From: Wurfbainia villosa
Lineage: Eukaryota > Streptophyta > Magnoliopsida > Zingiberales > Zingiberaceae
DNA: 64,000 nt
Reading direction: 5' to 3'
Assembly: GCA_025175895.1 (NCBI GenBank)
Contig: CM045993.1
Coordinates: 61,570,621 to 61,634,620 of the forward strand
This document shows positions 45,748 through 57,912 of this stretch, piece by piece; the stretch's first letter is position 1, and every line of letters begins with the position of its first letter. The position numbers were made by a program, and so were the translations under genes. Below the pieces are notes generated by a model that did not search any database, had not been told where the DNA came from, and was given only the letters and a program-made list of their open reading frames with translations.

Positions 45748-47191
45748 TCAAATAATGAACTTGATCTGAGGAATCCAATACTTATTAGTCCTAATATGTG
45801 AATTTAATAAAACCTTTGGGACCCATGCTTGGACTCTTTGATGACTACGATTTACGATAGACATATAAGACCTATTTGTAGTCTTTGACTTAAATCCGAG
45901 TCCGGCTTTGTTGTACACGGCTCTTTGGGTTCCAAGTAGTCGGTTAAGGTTCTTAGATCCCAACGTGAACTTTTCCAACCTAGCCTCGACCTCTTGAACT
46001 TGGTCTTTCAAGAGAGAATTCTCCTTCTCAAGTTTTTCAATTTGGGTTGAGTTTCTCTCTTGAACTTGACTAGTTGAAGAGATTAGAGTAGCCTCTTGCT
46101 TGAGGGTTTCAACCTCCTCAAGTAACGACTCAACCCTAGACTGACTTAGTTAATTTCCTATTAAGCAGCTTTAATTGTACTTGTAAAGTGTACTAATTAA
46201 AGAGAAATCAACCTTAACTTTCCCTTTGGTCCGGCTTTGAGTTTTCTCAAAAATAATCTTGAGTCGGAGTCGGAGTTGTAGTTGGACTTGGCGATTCTCG
46301 ACTCGGACTCCTCCGTTCTTGCCATGTAAGCTATGTCTTCTCTGTTGTCCCAAGTTGCATGGAAGGCTTTCCTTGCTCCCTTTTCTTTGGTTCTCATTCT
46401 TCAATTTCCTTCTTTCTTGTCGAACTATTCTCCACACAATATTGACTATTATGGCCTCCTCTTGGATTCGGATTCGTCTTGGGTTCGAGTTCATCTACTT
46501 GCCTAGTAGGTGGCTTGCTTCTTTGTCCTGCAAGTAGAGCAATACCTCTCTCGGCCCGGATCACGTTAGTTTGCTCGTGAAGTTCAAACTCGGAAAATAA
46601 TTCATCTAACCTAAGCTTCGATAGGTCCTTAGAGACCTTGTAGGCATCGACCATGGATGCCCACAAGGTAGTCCTAGGAAATGAATTAAGAACGTACCTT
46701 AGTAGGTCACGGTTTTCGACCTTGTGTCCGATGGTGTGTAGGCCATTGACAATGTCCTGGACGCGGGCGTGTAGTTGCGTTGCCGTCTCGTGTTCCTGCA
46801 TCTTGAGGTTATACAACTTATTGAAAAGAAGGTCACGTTTACATACCTTAGCATCGGACGGTCCTTCGTGTAGCTCAATTAATTTATTCCATAGGTCCTT
46901 GGCGCTAATGAATGGTCCGATGCGGTTGAGTTCCTCCTTGGACAAGCCGCATTGCAATATTTGGGTTGCTCTTGCATCGGCTTCGATTTGCCTCTTGGTT
47001 GCATTTGTCCACTTGTTGAAATCCAATGGCTCTCCTTGATCATTGGTGGGTAAAGCAAAGCCAGTTTGGATTATTATCCAAGTCTCGACTTGGGTTTTCA
47101 AGAAACACTCCATCCGACCTTTCCAATAACGGAAATCATCTCCGTTAAAGAACGGAGGTCGGGTGGTGCTATATCCCTCAATGTGAGCCAT
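45748..47191 (-). pseudogene. B gag (Copia)
   Basis: The start MAHIEGYSTTRPPF is at 47191. The UBN2-like capsid part is open for about 265 residues and better preserved than in A (FRYWKGRMECFLKTQVE, LIELHEGPSDAKVCKRDLL, MVDAYKVSKDLSKLRLDELF). Around 46400-46200 the frame shifts, and I find no CCHC knuckle where A has one; only the following KAFHATWDN segment is recognisable. The C-terminal signature AGLGF...AWVPK...YWIP is found at 46011-45748. Confidence 0.82.
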
Positions 47192-47669
47192 TAAGTATCT
47201 TGCAAAACACAAATAAAAACCAAAGAGAATTCCAAGACTTGGTCTTGGATTAGTAATGTGGGAAATAATAGGAAAAAAAACAGAAATAAATAAGGAGGAT
47301 AAGAAACTAACAAAAATTTGAAACTTACGACCTTCGATGTCCCCGAAAGGGTACTAAACGTTGGATTTTGGGGCTGGAAATAGCTTGTTACGGGGGTAAA
47401 CCCCCCGTAAGAAGTGTAGATCTTTCAAAGAGCTTCGATTTGGTGGGTAGATCGTTTCGTGAGTCCACTTGTAGCAAAAGTTATGCTCGTTTGATCGTGA
47501 GGTACTCCGAAGGAGATTAGTACTTGCAAAAACACAACAAAACTATGTACCAAGACTTGGTCTTGGATGGATTAGGGAAACAAAAACCTATGAAATATAC
47601 GAATCGAAAAATATGAAAATAAAACCAAAACGTGCTAGATTGGTGGTTTCACCAAATCTTAGCGCCCCC
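47192..47669 (-). other. B leader between primer site and gag
   Basis: About 480 bp, non-coding. The A counterpart is much shorter (13664-13870), so B may carry a duplication: two similar passages containing CAAGACTTGGTCTTGGATTAG/GGATG occur at about 47230 and 47550. Confidence 0.55.
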
Positions 47670-47681
47670 GCTCTGATACCA
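47670..47681 (-). other. B primer-binding site
   Basis: The minus strand reads TGGTATCAGAGC, two bases from the LTR end. Confidence 0.88.
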
Positions 47682-47683
47682 AT

Positions 47684-48740
47684 TGTTGGATCGAGAAGCG
47701 TCGCTAGAGGGGGGGTGAATAGCGATCGTAAATCTTTTCTTTTTCGTTCGTTCGATACGCAAAGTAAGCACAGCGGAAAATAAATGAACACGTTTATTTT
47801 ACTTGGTTCACAACCCAGCGGTTGCTACTCCAAGGCCCTATCGGTCCTAGACCGCGTACGGAGGGCAAAGCACTAAAACGTCTCCTCCTCGTTGGAGGTA
47901 GGAGACAACGATTATAAAAACCGAATATACGAGGATGAGGCAACAAGCCTACCTCACCTCGTTATGAAGATAAAAATACAGAATATAATATCAAAAATAT
48001 TACTTGAATCTGCTGCCGACGAAGAAGATCAAAACTTGGCGTCGCGTCGGCGTTATGACGGTGTTGAAGCGTTGGCGTTGTAGGAGCACTTGATGAATAA
48101 TTGATGTGATTTGGAGATGAATCCTCCCCTCCTTTTATAGACTTTAGCCTCTGAATTTGTCTCCTATTTCTTTGGAATGGATCATGAATTTTTCCAAATT
48201 TTTATCGCGAAGTGGCCGCGTCAAACGTTATCCGTTTTGACCTAGCGCAAAAGCTGAATCGTCGCCATCACCGATCGATGATACGATCGATGCATCTCAT
48301 CACCAATCGATAATCGATCGCCCAATGTCCAAAGAATGATCGCACCGCCACTTCCTGCGAAGAGATTAGCTCAGAAATGATAAATACGACGGTTTCTAAC
48401 CGTCCGATCTCGACCTAGACCTTCCACAGAAGTCTTAGTCGACCGCGCCACGGTCATCCCCGTAAAGAGGACACGACCTTACAATCTCTCACTCACACGA
48501 GCTTACCTCGATAGTAGCTCTCGCTTCCGGCCTTCCACTCGATTCCTTCGGCTCCCTCCGAATTCACTCAAGTGTCGCCCGACCACCACGGCTTCCTCCG
48601 GGTGTCGCTAGCCTTCAGCTCCAGCTTTAGTACTTTTCTGCACACTTGATTTAGCTCGTGAGATAAAAATATAAACTTAACTTTGTGTCTTTGCCATAAT
48701 CAAAACACAGGTTCGATTATCTAGTGCCCCTGCACCAACA
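47684..48740 (-). repeat. B 5' LTR
   Basis: 1057 bp, from TGTTGGTGCAGGGGCAC to CGATCCAACA on the minus strand. It is related to the A LTR, but the palindromic core consists of ATCGAT/GATCGATC elements (48272-48322) instead of CAGTCGACTG. Confidence 0.85.
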
Positions 48741-49763
48741 TCTGGAAGCTGGCATCCGTATACCCGCGTATCACCATGTCCCCTTCTCCATATATTAGGA
48801 ACACATCCTTAGTTCTTCTTAAGTACTTAAGGATCATCTTAACAGCCACCCAATGATCCATTCCTGGATCAGACTGGTATCTACTCGTGACACTCAGAGC
48901 ATACGATACATCGGGCCTTGTACATAACATAGCATACATGATAGATCCTATTGCGGATGCATAGGGAATCTTACTCATGCAAATTCTCTCGTCTTCTGTG
49001 CGCGGACACATAGACTTCGAAAGGTATACCCCATGCCTGATGGGTACGAAACCTTTCTTGGATTTCGACATGCTAAACCTCTTTAGCACTCGGTCTATAT
49101 ATGTAGACTGCGAAAGACCAAGCAACTATTTCGATCTATCTCTATAGATCTTAATCCCGAGGATGTAGGTTGCTTCTCCCAGGTCTTTCATGAAGAATGT
49201 CTTGGATAACCAAATCTTCACTGACTGTAAGATTGAAACATCATCTCCTATAAGTAATATGTCATCGACATACAATACTAGGAACACGACTGCACTCCCA
49301 CTAACCTTCTTGTACACACAAGGTTCGTCTGGATTTTGTGAGAAATCAAACTTTTTGATTGTCTCATCAAAATGGATATTCCAGCTCCTGGATGCTTGCT
49401 TCAATCCATATATGGACCGTCGCAACTTGCATACCTTGGTTTTATCAATCGATGTGAAACCCTCAGGTTGTATCATATACACGTCCTCGAGCAGGTTTCC
49501 ATTAAGGAAAGCTATTTTCACATTCATCTGCCATATCTCATAATCATAATGAGCCGCTATGGTCAGGAGCATCCGAATGGATTAAAGCATAGCTACATGC
49601 GAATAGGTTTCGTCATAAACAAAACCTTGTTTTTGACGATATCCTTAACCACTAATCTAGCCTTATAGGTAATCACATTACCATCCCTGTCGGTTTTCTT
49701 CTTGAAAACCCACTTGCACCCTATAGGCTTGATGCCTTTAGGTGGGTCAACCAAGTTCCAAAC
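48741..49763 (-). pseudogene. F reverse transcriptase and start of RNase H
   Basis: RVT_2 domain: IGCKWVFKKKTDRDGNVITY (about 49710), then broken frames. The open part starts at 49572 (YEIWQMNVKIAFLNGNLLED, IYGLKQASRSWNIHFDETI) with YVDDILLIGD. A stop lies near 49126. The same frame continues with MLGLSQSTYIDRVLKRFSM and RPDVSYALSVTSRYQ. RNase H begins with RGYTDASFQ, and the gene ends abruptly at element B. The polymerase aspartates are intact. Confidence 0.85.
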
Positions 49764-50879
49764 TTAGTTTTCATACATGGAATCCATTTCCGACTTCATG
49801 GCTTCAAGCCACTTATCCCTTTCTGAACTTGTCAGCACTTCTTCATAACTAGTAGGCTCCTCATCATCAATGAGTAACACGTCGTTCGATTCACTTACGA
49901 GAAATCCATATCTCTCAGGAATGTTGCATGTTCTACCAGATCTACGAAGATGTGATGTTATAGTAGGTCCAGCCGATTGCTCATCACTATGAGTTATCGG
50001 CTGTTGTGCTTCACTAGGTATCTCATCAATGTCTATTTGAGTCTCTCGAGCCTCCTCAAGCTCGACGACACTCCCACTGTTTTCTTGCAAGAGAAACTCT
50101 TTCTCTAGAAACACAGCATGCCTTGAAACAAACACCTTTCGTTCCACAGGATGATAGAATTGGTAACCCCTTGTTTCCTTAGGGTATCCAATAAATAGAC
50201 ATTTATTAGACTTAGCATCCAATTTGTCTGATACAGTCCGCTTCATATAAGTAGGACAACCCCATATCTTCAAGTAAGATACATGAGGTTTCTTACTATT
50301 CCATATCTCATATGGAGTAGTAGAGACTACCTTGGTTGGCATTCTGTTTAACAAGTAAATAGCTGTCTGAAGTGCATAGCCCCAAAAGGACTTGGGAAGG
50401 TTCGCATGATTCATCATTGACCTGACCATGTCTAACAAGGTTCAGTTACGCCTCTCAGATACACCATTATGCTGTGGTGTATATGGCGGAGTCCATTGAG
50501 ACAATATACCATTGTCTCTTAGATAATCAAGAAACTCTTGACTTAAGTATTCACCACCTCAATCCGATCGAAGTATTTTAATACTCTTGTCATGTTGTTT
50601 CTCTACTTTATTTCTGAATTCTTTGAACCTTTCAAAGGCTTCAGACTTGTGTTTCATCAAAACACATACCCAAACCATGAGTGATCATCGGTGAAGATAA
50701 TGAAGTAGTTATAGCCTCCTAAAGCTTGAGTTGACATAGGTCCACATACATTAGTATGTATCAGACCTAATAACTCTCCCACTCGTTCACCTTTTCCTAA
50801 AAAAGGTAACTTAGTCATCTTGCCTTTTAAGTATTATTCGCATGTATCGTATGAATCCAATTCAAACGATTCCAGAATT
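49764..50879 (-). pseudogene. F integrase
   Basis: The first catalytic position reads HTNVCGP near 50740: Asn where the family has Asp (AAT for GAT). The second motif reads SD-stop-GGEY (TGA for CGA, near 50560). Near the third motif, SERRN is followed by a stop. The C-terminal domain is open from 50438 to 49764 (MVRSMMNHANLPKSFWGYAL, WGCPTYMKRTVSDKLDAK, GYPKETRGYQFY). The integrase has therefore lost both a catalytic residue and its frame. Confidence 0.8.
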
Positions 50880-51475
50880 CCACATCGGTGTAATTCGGAC
50901 ATGCATTTCTTGCTTACATGGCCAAGACGACAATGCCACATGTAGGAGTCTAATTAATTATCCTTTCGAGCACGCTTGTTGCGCGTTTCGATATTGAAAA
51001 TGTCACTGGATACGTCCAACATATAAACACCATTGCTTAAAGTTCCAGTCCCATAAAGAACTCCATTCAAAGTTATGTAACAACAATTGTTACTAAAAGT
51101 CAAATGGTACCCGTTTCTATTTAAACAAGAAATAGAAATGATGTTCTTTATCAACGAAGAAACATAAAAGCAATTGTCCAGTTCTAAGACAAGTTCTGCA
51201 GGGAGTTTCAACAAATACGTTCCGATGGCGAGTGCAGCAACCTTTGCTCCATTCCCAACACGTAAATTTGACTCTCCCTTGACGAGTCTTCTTCTATTCC
51301 TTAGCCCATGTATGTCATTACATATATGTGAGCCACACACAGTATCCAATACCCAAGTGTCTGAGGAAATAGAATGACAATCAATAACGAAGATATTTGA
51401 AAAAGATGGAGCATCTTATGCCTTATTCTTCTTCACGGACTCAAGATAAATCTTGCAATTTCTTCGCCAATGGCC
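50880..51475 (-). pseudogene. F protease and pre-integrase region
   Basis: The protease site reads WVLDTVCGSHIC, where D-T-G is expected, so glycine has become valine. It is followed by an open stretch (51349-50954) with GNGAKVAALAIGTYLLKLP, LVLELDNCFYVSSLIKNIIS and NGVYMLDVSSDIFN. The first half of the HHCC finger follows at about 50940 after a stop. Confidence 0.8.
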
Positions 51476-52042
51476 CTACTTGCCATAATGATGGCAAGTG
51501 CCCTTTTGAGCTGGTTCTGCCTTTTTAGTCTTTTTCTTCTTCCCCATCTGTTGTTCCTTTGACTCCCTCTTAGAACCTTTCTTCGAGGAATCAACTAACA
51601 ACACTGTCCCCTGCTCATGCTTCTCAGAAGGCTCCACAGTCTTCAACATGTTGAGCAGTACCACAGATGAACCTTCTTGTATCTCAGAGGTGAAGAGGAG
51701 CTTGGAGACTTCGAACCTTTCGAATCTCACTTGTTTATCAAACAACTCATAAAGATGAAGGACTACGATATGAGCATCCATATGCTCATGTTGCTTCTGT
51801 AGCTTGGGTTCCATCATGGCTAGCATGATGCAACTCATTTGTTCAGAATCACTCACATGTTTCTGATAGGCCAACAATTGGTCTAGAGTTGCATTGTCAC
51901 TAGGACGGGCGGGAAGAGGCGCTTCGAGGACATTTGCAAGATTTTCAACCTTGAGAACAATTCTCAAGTTTCTAAGCCAGTCCAAGAAGTTCGGCTCAGT
52001 CAATTTATTCAAATCCAAAATGGAACGCAAATTCAAAGACAT
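51476..52042 (-). pseudogene. F gag
   Basis: The start is at 52042 (MSLNLRSILDLNKL), by analogy with the FNPL/SLNL starts of this Copia group, rather than at the upstream Met at 52129. The capsid region has NFLDWLRNLRIVLKVENLAN, MSCIMLAMMEPKLQKQHEH and VVLHLYELFDKQVRFE. The basic tail ends in a damaged knuckle, CHHYGK-stop-GHWRRNC: the second Cys is Tyr and a stop follows two residues later. Confidence 0.82.
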
Positions 52043-53301
52043 CATGATCAATCTTAGAAATACAAAACGAGCATATATGAGAAAGATGATTTTTAAATGC
52101 ATCATTATACATTCATAAATCCCATTCATTTTTCAAATTTCAAAAACCCCAAAATCACTTCGGGAGATCGTAGGTCCATCTCCGAATGGGCTGATATCCA
52201 TCATAGATATGAACAACCTTGGAGAGAGTCCAACAAGCCATTCTTAACTACGATGGTAGGTATCAAATATACCGATTGCATATCATGTATATGCAACTAT
52301 CACAATGTGCTATCAACTAATTGAATGTTCACACATACATCGGGTTGTTAACACATTAACAAGTATGCATCATATGCATAGAACCCAACTTCACCTCCCT
52401 TTACATTGACCTTGGAGAGAGTCCAACAAGCCGATGCTCCAGGTTAAAGCCAACCCATTAATCGAGAAATAGTTTTAATATGGTTAGAGTGCATTCAACC
52501 AATTAGCCCGGCTTGGAGAGAGTCCAACAACCAAAGCTAACGATTGACCTCTGACTCTTACCATATTAGTATTAAACTATTCCATGGTTTGAACATGTTC
52601 GGGTTCGAGCTGGGCTTAGAGAGAGTCCAACAACCTGAACAAGAAACGGAACTCTGGTTCTAACCATATTAATGGAAGGTGTAGGCTTTAATATTGAGTT
52701 AGGGTTTTTATGTCTCATCCTCTTTGCATGCAAATAACTATTATCTACATGGCATACATCTACATGTCACGACACGCATGGCATAATGATATGCATCTAA
52801 TGCAATTACATGGCATACAATTATGTCATGTACAATATTTCCTTATATGTCATAACTATTTATGGAAATAAAATATATTTAAGATTTGATTCTCCAAATC
52901 AAATCATGATTAAATTAGGAAACAAATTTCCAAATCTAATCACATATTTTATTTGTGGAAATAGTTGATTAAGGAAAGTCAATTTAGGAAACCAATTTCC
53001 TAAATTATCAAAACTACTTTATGGAAATAAAATATTTAAAGATTTGATTTACCAAATCAAATCATGATTAAATTAGGAAACAAATTTCCAAAATCTAATC
53101 AAATATTTTATTTATGGAAAATATTAATTTCCATAAATACTTTCAACTTTCCAAAAGTAGAAGATTTCCATAAATACTTCTAGACTTTCCAAAAATGAAA
53201 AATTTCCATAAATACTTCTAACTTTCCAAAAGTAGAAAATTTCTAGAAATATCATTATGACTATCACAAAACAATTTTATGATTATGTCAAAACACAACC
53301 T
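52043..53301 (-). other. F untranslated leader with repeated motifs
   Basis: About 1.26 kb without coding capacity. On the plus strand CTTGGAGAGAGTCCAACAA occurs at 52218-52236, 52411-52429 and 52512-52530, with a variant CTTAGAGAGAGTCCAACAA at 52614-52632. A block of about 100 bp is duplicated at 52861 and 53020 (period near 159). A TTTCCATAAATAC-type unit of about 40 bp repeats near 53131-53240. Confidence 0.7.
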
Positions 53302-53315
53302 GGGGTCTGATACCA
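53302..53315 (-). other. F primer-binding site
   Basis: The minus strand reads TGGTATCAGACCCC: initiator-Met type with substitutions after the core. Confidence 0.8.
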
Positions 53316-53316
53316 C

Positions 53317-55544
53317 TGTTGGGTTTCCGGCACCGCGGCGAGTGTGTGTTCGAACATGCTTCATAAACATGTGCACAGCGGAAGGAATAAAATAATAAAT
53401 CTAATTTATTGCAACACACACATCACACGCATGCATAGTACAACATGTGTAGACATAACCGTAAATTCAAATTTTGCAATAAAAGGAAACTTAAACTACG
53501 TATACCTGACGTATCACGTGTAGCGGGAAAGGCATCAACCGGAACGATTCTCACTAGAATCGTCTCTATCCGTATCCACGGCGAGTATCTTCGGGATGAC
53601 TTCACTAAGTCACGAGCCATGTCTTCGTACGGGTTACTTGCCTCATGTTGAAGACGACGTGATCGAGAGAAGATCACGATTCGAATCAAAATTTGGATCC
53701 AAAATGAGTCCTCAAAAACTCGCTTCTCCGGAGAGGTATTTGTCAACCGTTTGACGAATCCTTCGTCCTCCACCTATGAGGATTACCGGAGATCGAATCC
53801 CTGGTAAGGAAGGCATTGTCGGAGCTCCAAACATCGTCCAAACGACACTCCGATGAGAGGGAAACAAGCTGTTCAGAAAACTAGACAGCTTTGGTGGAGA
53901 CCTTGCGCCGGCCAAATAAGGAAAGCAATGTGCTCACCTTGTCACCGGAGCCAAGGATGATCACCGGAGCTCCTCCGGCAGCAGCTCGACGTCGACAAGT
54001 GGAGAAGACAGCAGCAGCTGGTCGCCGGTTGGAGGAGGTGGGCGGCGACAATAGGATTGGCGCCGACTAGATGGAGAGGAGGGAGAGGTTGGGCGGCCAC
54101 AATTAGGTTAGGGATTTTGATTAGAGTTTAACAAAAACCCTTAAGCCCTATTTTATAGAGAACAAATTCTCTTAATGGTTATTGGATCATAACCAAAGGC
54201 CCGTTAACCTGCTCCATTAATTTAAGTTAAAATAAACCAAACCATGATGGTTTATTTTAAGTTAAAATGAACCGAACCAACTTTGGTTCATTCGTTTAAA
54301 ACTAACCAAACCCCTTTGGTTTATTCTCCTCTGTTGGATTAGAACCAAACCATTTTGGTTCGTCCATCATGTCTTCATAAGACACGGCCCATCCACGCTT
54401 CCATTGCGACTGAAACGATTTCATGCTCGCTTCTTGTTTGGTCCAACCAAATCTAGTTTCTCTCGGTCTGAGAATCTCATTCTCAAGCTCGTTTTAAATA
54501 CTTCGGATTACGCTCGTTGTGCGTGTGACCAAATAGGTTCTCGGTTTATGTTGGCCGTCTATAATTAACCATTAATTATAGAACGATCATGAGTGGCACC
54601 TAGTAGTACATCATGATCCCCAATTAACCGAAAAGATCAACGGTTGATCCAAAACTATTTCTGAAACCCTTCAGCAGCTCGAATGAATCGTGCCCCATTC
54701 CTTTCACTTATCTTATACCCACTTGTTTCAGGACATGGTCTATAGTGTCAGTCCCCACTAGGCTGACTACGTCACACCTAGCCCAAGTATCATTTCCTCA
54801 TCCTACGGATTCTAGTTACTGCACATGTATCGAAGAGTTATACTCTAAACATGTAATGCTTTGGCCAAAGACTTTAGTAACAATCCGACGAGAGGCCATG
54901 GGTATACATCTCCTCGCAAGGAGTGGTGAATCCTTTATAGGCTATTCAAACACCTTCAATCACTTCGACTTATACCCAATCATCCCGGGTCCACATCTCC
55001 TCAGAGATGCTTGCTTAAGATGTCAAAGCATAAGTCTTCATGATCAAGATGACTTGAATACCGCAAGTCAAAGGAACATCGCCCTTAAGCTGCAGTAAGA
55101 ACTTCATTGACATATCTATATATGCAGAGAACCATATGAAGTCTTACGGCTGGTCACTCCAATGAACTAGTTACCATAACTATCATCCACGATTAACTCC
55201 GGACATCACAATGTCTCTAGCCAGTGAGAATCAGCTGCTTGGATACACCAAAGAGTATACCTTGTGCTAGTCTCGACAGAATCAATGGTGTCCAAATCCA
55301 TCAATTCATCGACTAGGGATAATTCCGATACATCACAATTACACATGTAAAGATACTCACTAGTTGTGATCCAATCACAAATTCTCTCATGCTGTGAATT
55401 GTATCGTGGACATTCAATAAATGAGTTTAAGATCCGATCAAATACATGAAACCATGTATACTCAAATAGTGAATCTTCATTTACCATATAAATGGTTCAT
55501 ACATAAGGCGATTGCCTTAGGACATCTCTCATATATTACTAACA
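53317..55544 (-). repeat. F 5' LTR
   Basis: 2228 bp, ends TGTTAGTAATATATGAGAG and GGAAACCCAACA on the minus strand. It is collinear with L1 and L2. Confidence 0.87.
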
Positions 55545-55919
55545 GTTACCATAACTAGCATCCACAATTAACTCCGTACATCATAATATCTCTAGCCAGT
55601 GAGAATCAGCTGCTTGAATACACCGAAGAGTATACCTCGTGCTTGTCTCGACAGAATTCATGTTGTCCAAATCCATCAATTCATCGACTAGGGATAATTC
55701 CAATACATCACAATTACACATGTAGAGATACTCACTAGTTGTGATTCAATCATAAATTCTCTCATACTGTGAATCGTATCGTGGACATTCAGTAAATGAG
55801 TTTAAGATCTAATCAAATACATGAAAACATGTGTACTCAAATAGTGAATCTTCATTTATCATATAAATGGTTTAAACATAAGGCGATTGTCTTAGGACAC
55901 CTCTCATATATTACTAACA
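55545..55919 (-). repeat. L3: 375-bp remnant of an older F-family LTR
   Basis: It repeats the first 375 bp of the F LTR in the same orientation, about 89% identical by eye over the part compared. It ends exactly at the LTR terminus ATTACTAACA, which abuts G2 LTR sequence. F appears to have inserted into it, with GTTAC as the probable target. Confidence 0.75.
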
Positions 55920-56652
55920 TTCCATAATGTATTGCGACTCTCTTCTCATATTCATGGAGTAGATTCTCCAATTCTAGGATTAGGGAGTAGTTTGTGTTGA
56001 GTAGAACATTGCTATTTCAAATATATTTCCATTCTTGAAATTGTATTTGCAGTTGAATGATTGTTTAGATCTATAGCTTTGTGTTTTTGTTTTCTATCTT
56101 CTTTGCGTAGATGATATGAGGAGTGATAGTCCTCGTATCAAAGATTTAGGGGATATTAGGAGGAACCTAGAGGTTGGCCTCATCGCTTGCAACTCTGGAT
56201 AGAAGGATGCGATAGAGTCGGTAATGTGTCTCGTTTCCGACTCGTCGCAGGGATCGATTCGGCATCCTCGTACCATAGTGTATGATGTCCTTTCCACAAA
56301 CCCTGCTAAAAAATCTAGACACATTCAATTGCTAACATGTTCTGCGACACACAAACGAAACCAAAGTCCTAGAATCCCATCCAAATCCTCGTAGCAACCT
56401 TTCTCTTCTTCCATGTGACACCGTACTGAGTTTGGATCATCGACAACCTCTCATTCGTGAACCCTAGGATTACCAATCCGAACAGTAACACATCCATTGG
56501 ATAAATTGATACTCAAAATCTCAGTCCCTGTGGGATCGATATTCTTTATTACTTGACGACATCCATGCACTTGCGGGCATTGAGCGCGAGGGCACACTTC
56601 GTGTCCTCGATGGTTTCCATCATGAGATTTGAGGACGCGTTTGCGTGCATCA
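55920..56652 (+). repeat. G2 5' LTR, first ~590 bp missing
   Basis: This starts at a point matching 60436 in the 3' LTR and ends TGCGTGCATCA. Confidence 0.8.
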
Positions 56653-56658
56653 AGTTTT

Positions 56659-56676
56659 TGGCACCGTTGCCAAGGA
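56659..56676 (+). other. G2 primer-binding site (tRNA-Asp-like)
   Basis: TGGCACCGTTGCCAAGGA, the best match to the tRNA-Asp complement in the window. Confidence 0.75.
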
Positions 56677-56943
56677 CTGATCGATTAGATATCGAATCGA
56701 AAGTGGACTGTTGGATCGTACTTAGGCTAGATTTATTTTCTTGTTTTATTTTATATTATTTTAGTTTTATTTAGTTTTAGATTTTTTCTATTCAATTTTC
56801 AGTTTAGATTAATTACATCTTTCTTTCTTTCAATTTTTAGTAGTGCTCTAGTTAAATAAAAAAAATTTTAAAAAAAGAAAAGGGGAGACTCTTGACAACC
56901 CACTGCTATTCCTTTCCTTACCTATAATTTCCTATGTATAACG

Positions 56944-57912
56944 ATGCATGCTTTTACTCATGATTATGGTCAATTTAATGCTGTAAGTTTTGGTAACATT
57001 TATTGTGAGCATTATGGTGAAACATGGCATACCATTAACGATTGTCCGGATATATTCGAACCTTCACAATTTAAACAAGAAGATGTCACCTACAATTACA
57101 ACCAGTGGCCACAAGATGATTTCTATTCATATAGTTATGACCTTGGCTACTTAAACCCTCAATACTATCTGCCTAAATCCCGACTTAAGTAGATGATGAG
57201 AGATTTCATTCAAATGCAACAAGCGGCGAACGATGAATTCCGACAGCAGCATTCGCAGACAAAGACTCAATATTGTTTACCAAGTGAGAATGAGTGCTAT
57301 GAATCACCAAGAAAATTTTATCCAAAACTAAGTCTCCACCAAAAAGCCTTGCAAGATAAAGTTACTAGGGAATTCAAGGAGCATAGTCAACAATTCATGG
57401 AGTTTACGCGACAAAATCTAGTAGATGAAGAAACCAAATGACTAGAGGGTGGCTTTGATGACTGGATTGCGCCTAATATGGCAGAGACTCACTTTGAGCA
57501 AATGAATGAGGAGGACGTAGATGACACAGGAAGTGAAGAAGGACAATCCATTCAATCACCACTGGAAGAAGAACTTGAGGATTATATAATTGATACTTTA
57601 ATCGAGGAATGAATTGCTTCAATACAAACACCTCCTAACCTCAAGGGTCTAGAAGAGCCTACCTTAACCCTCATCAAAACTTTACGTACCAATAACGAAG
57701 CCCATTTAGTGATTTGTAATGATAAAATTTCATTTGACATAATAGAATTGGCTAATCAATCTTTTGGTGAGGATATTTGTGGTGAGTTACATTATTCACA
57801 GCATATGGACGAAACAGAATATCATGATCAAACTTTTGATGATTTTTTAAAGATAAGCATGTTCATTCTCGAACCAAGGAAGGTAGCTAATAAATATCTT
57901 GCCCCTCCATGA
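56944..57912 (+). pseudogene. G2 gag C-terminal remnant
   Basis: The first open part (56944-57192) has a knuckle-like CEHYGETWHTINDC, which is CCHC spacing with the second Cys replaced by Tyr. It ends YLPKSRLK and a TAG. The same frame goes on with MMRDFIQMQQAANDEFRQQH, which corresponds to the G1 segment LEKIIENCIQTQQARNAEFQ. The N-terminal capsid domain present in G1 is absent, so the gag was internally deleted. The last part (57709-57912) is acidic and not recognised. A segment containing CTTGC(C/T)CCYCC and GAGCAAGATT occurs twice, at about 57899 and 57973. Confidence 0.65.

Larger units (their letters stand above)
44041..48740 (-). mobile_element. B: gag-only Sirevirus-like Copia element inserted in F, left end deleted
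   Basis: The right LTR (47684-48740), primer site, gag remnant, 3' untranslated zone with purine tracts and a truncated left LTR (44041-44602) are collinear with A, but protease to RNase H are missing. The internal region is only 3.1 kb. The lost part corresponds to roughly 16.02-28.5 kb of A without E. The right side enters F at 48741. No matching duplication is found on the left because that end is gone. Confidence 0.82.
48741..55544 (-). mobile_element. F: Copia element, 3' end missing
   Basis: 5' LTR at 53317-55544, primer site at 53302-53315, long leader, gag, protease, integrase, RT and the beginning of RNase H on the minus strand. It breaks at 48741 where B is inserted, and its 3' end and 3' LTR are not present on the far side of B. 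Its right LTR end is followed by GTTAC and sequence of an older LTR of the same family (L3). Confidence 0.82.
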
